From Juglans regia (taxonomy: Eukaryota > Streptophyta > Magnoliopsida > Fagales > Juglandaceae), in NCBI RefSeq assembly GCF_001411555.2, contig NC_049909.1:13760686-13824685 (forward strand): a stretch of DNA of 64,000 nt, given 5' to 3'. This document shows positions 58,501-64,000 of the stretch, one piece after another (positions within the stretch are counted from its first letter, which is position 1; every line of letters starts with the position of its first letter). A program made the translations under genes and the position numbers. Under the pieces are notes generated by a model. It did not search any database. It was not told where the DNA came from and saw only the letters and a list, made by a program, of their open reading frames with translations.

Positions 58501-58517
58501 CTCTCTCTCTCTCTCAC
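58499..58517. repeat. (CT)n microsatellite
   Basis: A short CTCTCTCTCTCTCTCTCTC run; a second CT run lies near 58538-58550. The surroundings (58430-58620) are less AT-rich and leader-like, but I find no coding exon after them. Confidence 0.5.
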
Positions 58518-58669
58518 AGTCACAGCCACAGCCAACCCTCTCTCTCTCGTTCTGCTTTGTCTCCAATGCACAATAGGGGAAAATTCCTTGATTTGGATCG
58601 CTAGAGAAAAGGATCCGAGTATGGGCTTAGCTTAGTCCAAGACCTTATAGAAAAGTGAATAGGCCTAGT

Positions 58670-58885
58670 ATGTTTTCAGAACTTAATCTCATTTCAGTTA
58701 ATCATTATAATTTTTTTTAATTTTTAATATAAAATAAAATAAATAATTTAATTTTTTCAAATCTTAAAACAAAAATAATATTAAAAAATTTATTCTAATA
58801 ATATTTTATTCAACTTTTTAACTTTAATCTCAACTCATTTCGCCTCGTTTCATCTTATCTGTAAAAATAAACGAGTCCTAAAATC
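58670..58885. mobile_element. MITE of the CATCTCATCTCATCT family
   Basis: Has the interior AACTCATTTCGCCTCGTTTC and the right end CTTATCTGTAAAAATAAACGAG, matching the family at 44050. The left limit is near 58675. Confidence 0.5.
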
Positions 58886-60590
58886 TCAATGAACTAATTG
58901 AATTGAGAAGTAAAAAAGGCTTTCCGAAGAACCGATTAGGAAATCCCAAAAATCTGATGAAATGATGGGAGATTGTGTCATTTAGTAATTCTCAGGTATT
59001 TCAGTCATTTACTACGTTGTTTATTTCTATGGATTTTGTGTGTCTATTTGGTTCGTGGAATTTTTATTTTTCTCACAGTCCATAACGGAACGAACTACGA
59101 ATTACTTGTGTCCTCCTCTCTACATTTATACCTAGGTTATTGTTTCTGGGGGCTGTGATGTGTAGGGGGTTTGAATCTTAGACAAAATACTCCATTAAAC
59201 AAGTTGAATTGCGTCTACTCCATTAAAATCCCTAGATTTGTTAAATCTCACAATCATGTATCCACGCAAACTCCTAGATCAATATTTTGAGAAAAAAAAA
59301 TTGTGCTTTTTGCATTTTGGAGAGAGTGAGAGATAGAGAGAGATTCCTATAAAACCAAAGAATTTCACCCAATCTTAACTCTAAATTGGTACATGAAAGA
59401 AAAAAATTTCAAATATTTACAAAAACAGTGAGAGCAGAGCTAAGAAGATAATAAATGATTAGTGACGGAGTCGACAAGCGAAGTCGAGGAAGATGGAAGG
59501 TTTTGGTTCTAAAATAAGAATAAAGATAATTTGAAGAAATGAGAAATTCAACATAGGAGAAAATAGAAATTAATTAAAAATGTTTTTATTGATGAATAGT
59601 TTTACATCTAACTGTTTCTTGTAGCAAAATGTAAAATGGAAGATTCAATAGAAGATATTTTCGTGAGTATTTTTTTTTTATATTTTAAAGGAAAATCTAG
59701 TATAGAAAATCCATTGAGTGCTCTTAGAGTATTGGCATTAGATTAGTTAAATGTCTTTTCATCTTTAAATTTAGTAAATATCATCTACATTTACTCTACA
59801 TTAAATTAGTTAAATTGTTTTCATCCAAACTATAAGTTACAGTAAATCTATTATTCTTTTCAAATATGAAAAGAACTATAGCAAGTCTAAAAGTATTTTT
59901 TGAGATTATTATATTATAGATATGATATTTTTATTCATATGAGATTTTACCATCTGTATACATATGAGATTATTATATTATAGATTGTTGGATTGTAAAA
60001 AATAAAATAAAAATTATTTGTTGGAGGTTATTGAAGATTATGAAATTAAAATAAAAAATTAATTAAAACAATATAAATAATAAAAAATAATAATAATTTA
60101 TTATTATAGAGAGTGTGATGACTAATCTAATGTAAATTTTAAGTTTTGAATGATTAGCTAAATGTAAAAAATCTATATATTAATTAAAATTTGAAGAATA
60201 AGATGACTAATCCAATACTAATCTTCTTAGAGCATTGGCAAATAATAATATAATATTATTTTTTAATAAAAATATTTTTATTTTTTTTCATATTTTACAA
60301 TTACACTAATTATATGTTGAATAATAATTTAATTTGATTTTTATATTATTATTACAAAACGGTTGGAGATTAAACGTGAATAAAAAAAAATTTAGAGATT
60401 AAAAGTGAATAAAAAATAGATTTGATGAATAAATTGTAAACCTTTAAATTTAAAGAAACTTATATATTTACTGTAACTTAAAGTTTTATATTTATCTATT
60501 TAATTAATTTAATGTAATTTTATTTTGATGAAATTTATCAAATTTTATATTTGACTAAATTTTTAATAAAGTCAATGTTAATGCCCTTGT
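58886..60590. other. AT-rich intergenic DNA without a recognised gene
   Basis: The 61-residue frame at 58973-59158 is hydrophobic but matches nothing I know. About 59730-60240 is MITE-like and similar to 51400-51930. Confidence 0.4.
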
Positions 60591-60594
60591 ACCA

Positions 60595-61010
60595 GTGTTT
60601 TAAATTTCGTACCGTACCGGCCGGTACGGTCGAAATTTTTCGTTTCGGTCGTCGTGTTCCATACCGGTTAAAATACCGGCCATTTCGGACTAAATTTCGA
60701 CCTGTACCGGCCGATATTTCGGCCTGTATGTTTTTTTTTTTCATTTTTTCAAAGTACAAACTTATTTTTTAACTCCTAATTTAGACTAGACTATTTATAA
60801 TTTTTATATATATATGTATTTATATATAATTTATTTATATATAGACTATTATTTTGAAATATAATTTATATATATTTATATATATAATTTATTTATATAT
60901 CGACTCTCTCGAAATATTGTTCCGAAATGCTATCTCGAAACATCAATATCGAAATATTTTATTCCAATATCTTAACCAGTATGACGTCCGGTATTAGCTT
61001 GTACCCTAAA
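60595..61010. mobile_element. Repeat rich in ACCGGCCGGTACGG
   Basis: 60608-60730 contains repeated palindromic phrases (ACCGTACCGGCCGGTACGGT, ATACCGGCCATTTCGG, GTACCGGCCGATATTTCGG). Near 60905-60995 are TCGAAATATT and AACCAGTATGACGTCCGGTA phrases. The motif style is that of a dispersed non-autonomous DNA transposon. The limits are not proven. Confidence 0.45.
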
Positions 61011-61429
61011 TGCAGTAAAAGTACGTAGGAGAGTTGTAACTTACGAGCTCGCCCTTCGAGTAGGTGAGATCATAATGCCTGCAGAAACAATGATGTCACC
61101 TGCCAAAACAGGTGGTCGTCCCTGTCTCTCACAAATTCATGTGTTAAGAAATATTAAAAGAGAAATGTTTTGAGTTCCAATTTAGAATCTAAAAAATATA
61201 TTAAATGGAATTTTTTTTATTGAATGATTGAAAAAATATTTTTTAATGATATTATAAATTTTTTTATTTTTTTAAATATTTATAATAATTAAAAAAATAC
61301 ATAATAAAAATTATATTATTTAAGACATTTTTTATTTCTCGAATTTAAGACCCGTAGCAATACTCATATTAAAAAAATAAATAAAATTAAAATGAATAAA
61401 TATATCTCATACATTAACGAAACCAATCA

Positions 61430-62750
61430 ATATAGTCTTCATTTGATTACCAGGAATAGTTTGAATTTAGAGATTAATAAAAATAGCTTGTAAATAGTAA
61501 AATAAAAATTAAATTATTTATTATATTTTATATAAAAATTAGAAAAAGTTATTTTGAGATTTGAAAAAGTTAAATTGTTTATTATATTTTGTGTGAGAAT
61601 TTGAGAAAATTATAACGATGAGTTAAGATGAATTGATGTGAGTTTTGAATTCACTAAATCCATCTCAACTCATTATTACAAATTTTTCAAATTTCAATAA
61701 AAAATATGATAAACAATTCAATTTTTTCAAATTTTAAAATAATAATAATATTAAAAAATAATATTTTATTATCTCAACTCAACTCAACTCAGTTCAACAT
61801 CCAAACACTGCCTAGTTTTGATAAATTTATTGAAATTTCTCAAAATATATTGTTTAACAACGATAAGTTTACTATAATATTTTTTTTACATATGAGATGA
61901 GATAAATTAATATTAAAATTAAAAATTATAATATTTTTTTAATATTATTTTTATTTTATGATTTGAAAAAGTTGAATTATTTATTTTATTTTGTGTGAAA
62001 ATTTAAAAAATTATAATAATTAGATGAAATGAGATAAAATAAATTGTAAAAACAAACGAGGCTTAGTATTAGTAAAAAAATTATTATATAAAGTTCAGGG
62101 GAGACACAATCGTAAGTTTGCTTATTTGAATTCCAAAATTGAGGGGAAAAATAGCCCTCACTCAACTCAGTTTAATTTAATTTTAAGTTGAGTCTAATAT
62201 CTAAAAACTCAACTCTCAAACACTAAACTCATTTCAACTGAATATCTCTTTACATGTGGGACTCACAATATTTTTCAACTTTTCATAAATATATATAATC
62301 TCATCTTAATATCTAAACACATTTTAGGTGGGCTCCACAAAACTTGTTACTGTTCATAAAGAACTCAATTCATTTCAACTCAGTTCAGCATCCAAACGGA
62401 ACTTTAGTGAGAAATCTTAGGGATTGTTTAGAAAATATTTTCATCTCATTTCATATCTCTCGTCTTATCTATTTTCATCTTATTTTTTTTCACAAACATT
62501 AATCAAATATAAATATTTTCAAACTAATCATTATAACTTTTTCGAATTAATTAATACAATTTTTTCAAACTTTTTTAAATTCTAAAATAAAAATAATATT
62601 ATAATAATATTTTAGTTTTATAAGACTTTTTATTCAACTTTTTATCTATCTTTTTCCAAAATTTAATAAATATTTAAGTTAAAATATTTTACTGTTATTC
62701 ACAAATTATTTTAATATTATTTACAATCTTATTAACCAAAAAGAGATTTG
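61430..62750. mobile_element. Cluster of CATCTCAACTC-type MITEs
   Basis: At least four members or parts are packed here: about 61440-61640 with a younger one nested at 61640-61815, then 61885-62070, 62115-62410 and 62415-62740. Ends such as TCCAAACACTGCC (61800), AAACAAACGAGGC (62052) and CATCCAAACGGAAC (62391) are typical. All are non-coding. Individual limits are approximate. Confidence 0.6.
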
Positions 62751-63798
62751 AATAGAAACGAATGAAAATTAAAGAAGTAATAGTTTATTCTGAATTTCTG
62801 ATTATAATAATACATGCCGAATTTGAAAAGATTTTTTATTTTTTTTTCAAATAAAGAGATATATTTTCAAAGAGTAATCCTAAACAAATATTTAAGGTGG
62901 GCAGATTCCACACTCCCTAAAAATAGGGAGATTTAGGATAATACTACTCTTCCATCTCTATTTTACTGCTCAACTCTACCGTTTTGATTTTTTAATTTTG
63001 ATTTTTTAATTTTAATATTTTTTATTTAGTGATTAAAAAAGTATTTTTTTAATAATATTATGATTTTTTTATTTTTTTTAAATATTTAAAAGTGTTAAAA
63101 AATAGATGTATGAAAAAGTAGAAAAAAAAATCGTATAACTAACAATAGCTCACAGCGATAGCTGGGAACAGTGACTCTAGCAGGATTCGGGAGATTTATA
63201 CACAAAACGTGATATTTTTATTCGTATATCACTTTTTTTCAAATGAAATGCACAAGATTTGTACATTTTAAATTTGTATAAATTATTGTTCAAAATTTCA
63301 AATAACGAAATGGAAGATTTGAGTTTTAAAAAATATGCTATGGGAAAAAATCATAAAAAAAGATAACAAATAAGAAGATTTGAGAATATTTAAATAGTAA
63401 TATTAGATACAAGTTTAAGGCTTATAAGGGCTTGTTCGGAAAGTAAGATGATCTCATTTAATTTTAAAATTTCTCATAATTTCATTTTCAAACATTACTC
63501 AAATACAAATATTTTTTAATTTTTAATTTTTAAATTTTTTATTTAATCATTACCTAATCATTATAGAGAAAACTTTCCACCAATCGGTCTGCCATTCCTC
63601 AAACAACAGCCCGCCACTAAATTTGTTCCACGTAGCTTTTCTATTTCACATCTCATATGCCTGTCTACATCTGATAATGCTGTGAAAGTCTCCCTCCTTC
63701 CCTTGCAAAAAATCCCCTTCCCCTCTGCCTCTTCTACCAAAGCCCACCCTCCACCTCTCCCGTTGATGACAGAGCCCCTCTCCCAAAATCAACGCCGA
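62751..63798. other. AT-rich DNA with one partial MITE
   Basis: No gene. 63425-63575 is the left part of an AACTCATTTC-type MITE. The rest is unassigned. Confidence 0.4.
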
Positions 63799-63936
63799 TG
63801 TTTGTGAAGCGTCTGCCTTGACCTCACCTCCCTTCAATTTTTTTTTTGTTCGGATTCCTATATTTCGTTTGTGAAGCGTCCGCCTTGACCCCACCCTCCC
63901 TTCAAATTTTTCTTTTTGTTCAGATTTCTGTATTTG
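63799..63936. repeat. Tandem duplication, 69-bp period
   Basis: TTTGTGAAGCGTCTGCCTTG (63799) recurs as TTTGTGAAGCGTCCGCCTTG (63868), each followed by a CACC..TCCCTTCAA phrase and GTTC.GATT. Two copies. The minus-strand frame across it is not convincing as a gene. Confidence 0.8.
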
Positions 63937-64000
63937 GTATATGCTTGATTTGAATAGAGGACATGTGTATTGTTTACAAATGCATGAATTTAATTCTGAA

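Noticed and set aside
58973..59158. 61-residue hydrophobic plus-strand frame
   Set aside because: No homology recognised; a T-rich stretch readily yields hydrophobic frames by chance.
60538..60772. Overlapping frames on both strands
   Set aside because: They translate the ACCGGCCGGTACGG repeat.
63646..63894. 82-residue minus-strand frame
   Set aside because: Covers the 69-bp tandem duplication, with basic low-complexity content and no recognisable domain.

Overview
The window reads as nuclear DNA of a woody eudicot. It is AT-rich with introns bearing plant GT-AG signals, its genes are typical of plants, and most of it is transposable-element sequence. A very abundant short element with ends like CATCTCATCTCATCT and ACCAAACGAG resembles one I associate with Fagales, especially Juglandaceae (walnut, hickory). 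That placement is inference only.

Three genes look complete, all on the minus strand: a peroxisomal 4-coumarate:CoA ligase-like enzyme (34464-41981, six exons, C-terminal SRL), mitochondrial pyruvate carrier 1 (45289-46896, four exons) and an O-fucosyltransferase-family protein (53257-56391, six exons). A second copy of the ligase gene enters from the left edge (exon 1 at 627-1664). Two genes sit inside a large Mutator-like element (MULE): a FAR1-type transposase (12669-15720, plus strand) with one premature stop, and a small GRF zinc-finger membrane protein (17058-17604, minus strand). Gene fragments include the first coding exon of a GTE-like bromodomain factor, the 5' end of a NAC transcription factor, two exons of a KDO transferase and a scrap of a receptor-like kinase.

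Layout. 1-1.8 kb: ligase copy A with a MITE in intron 1. 2.75-8.45 kb: a near full-length L1-type LINE with a perfect 15-bp target duplication but a broken ORF2. 9.0-11.1 kb: copia remnants. 11.1-22.2 kb: apparently the 5' part of one GTE-like gene, split by an 8.6-kb FAR1-type MULE and by a 1.4-kb Pack-MULE carrying the NAC fragment. 22.5-31.4 kb: two related segments, the second carrying a deletion junction plus its own insertions; each contains a long-armed foldback element. 31.4-34.4 kb: degraded repeats. 34.4-42 kb: ligase copy B, whose 4.1-kb first intron holds a SINE, a hAT-like element and a MULE nested in it. 42-53 kb: MITEs, the carrier gene, and about 3 kb of AT-rich minisatellite bounded by MITE ends. 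53-56.9 kb: the O-fucosyltransferase gene with a MULE-type MITE directly upstream. 57-64 kb: mostly MITEs and AT-rich DNA, plus a relic of the ligase intron.

The retained genes have unrelated household roles: acyl-CoA activation in peroxisomes, pyruvate entry into mitochondria, and glycan or cell-wall biology. No operon-like or pathway cluster is apparent. The main interest is the transposon history. Many insertions are bounded by 8-15-bp target duplications, and several can be compared with an empty paralogous site in the same window.
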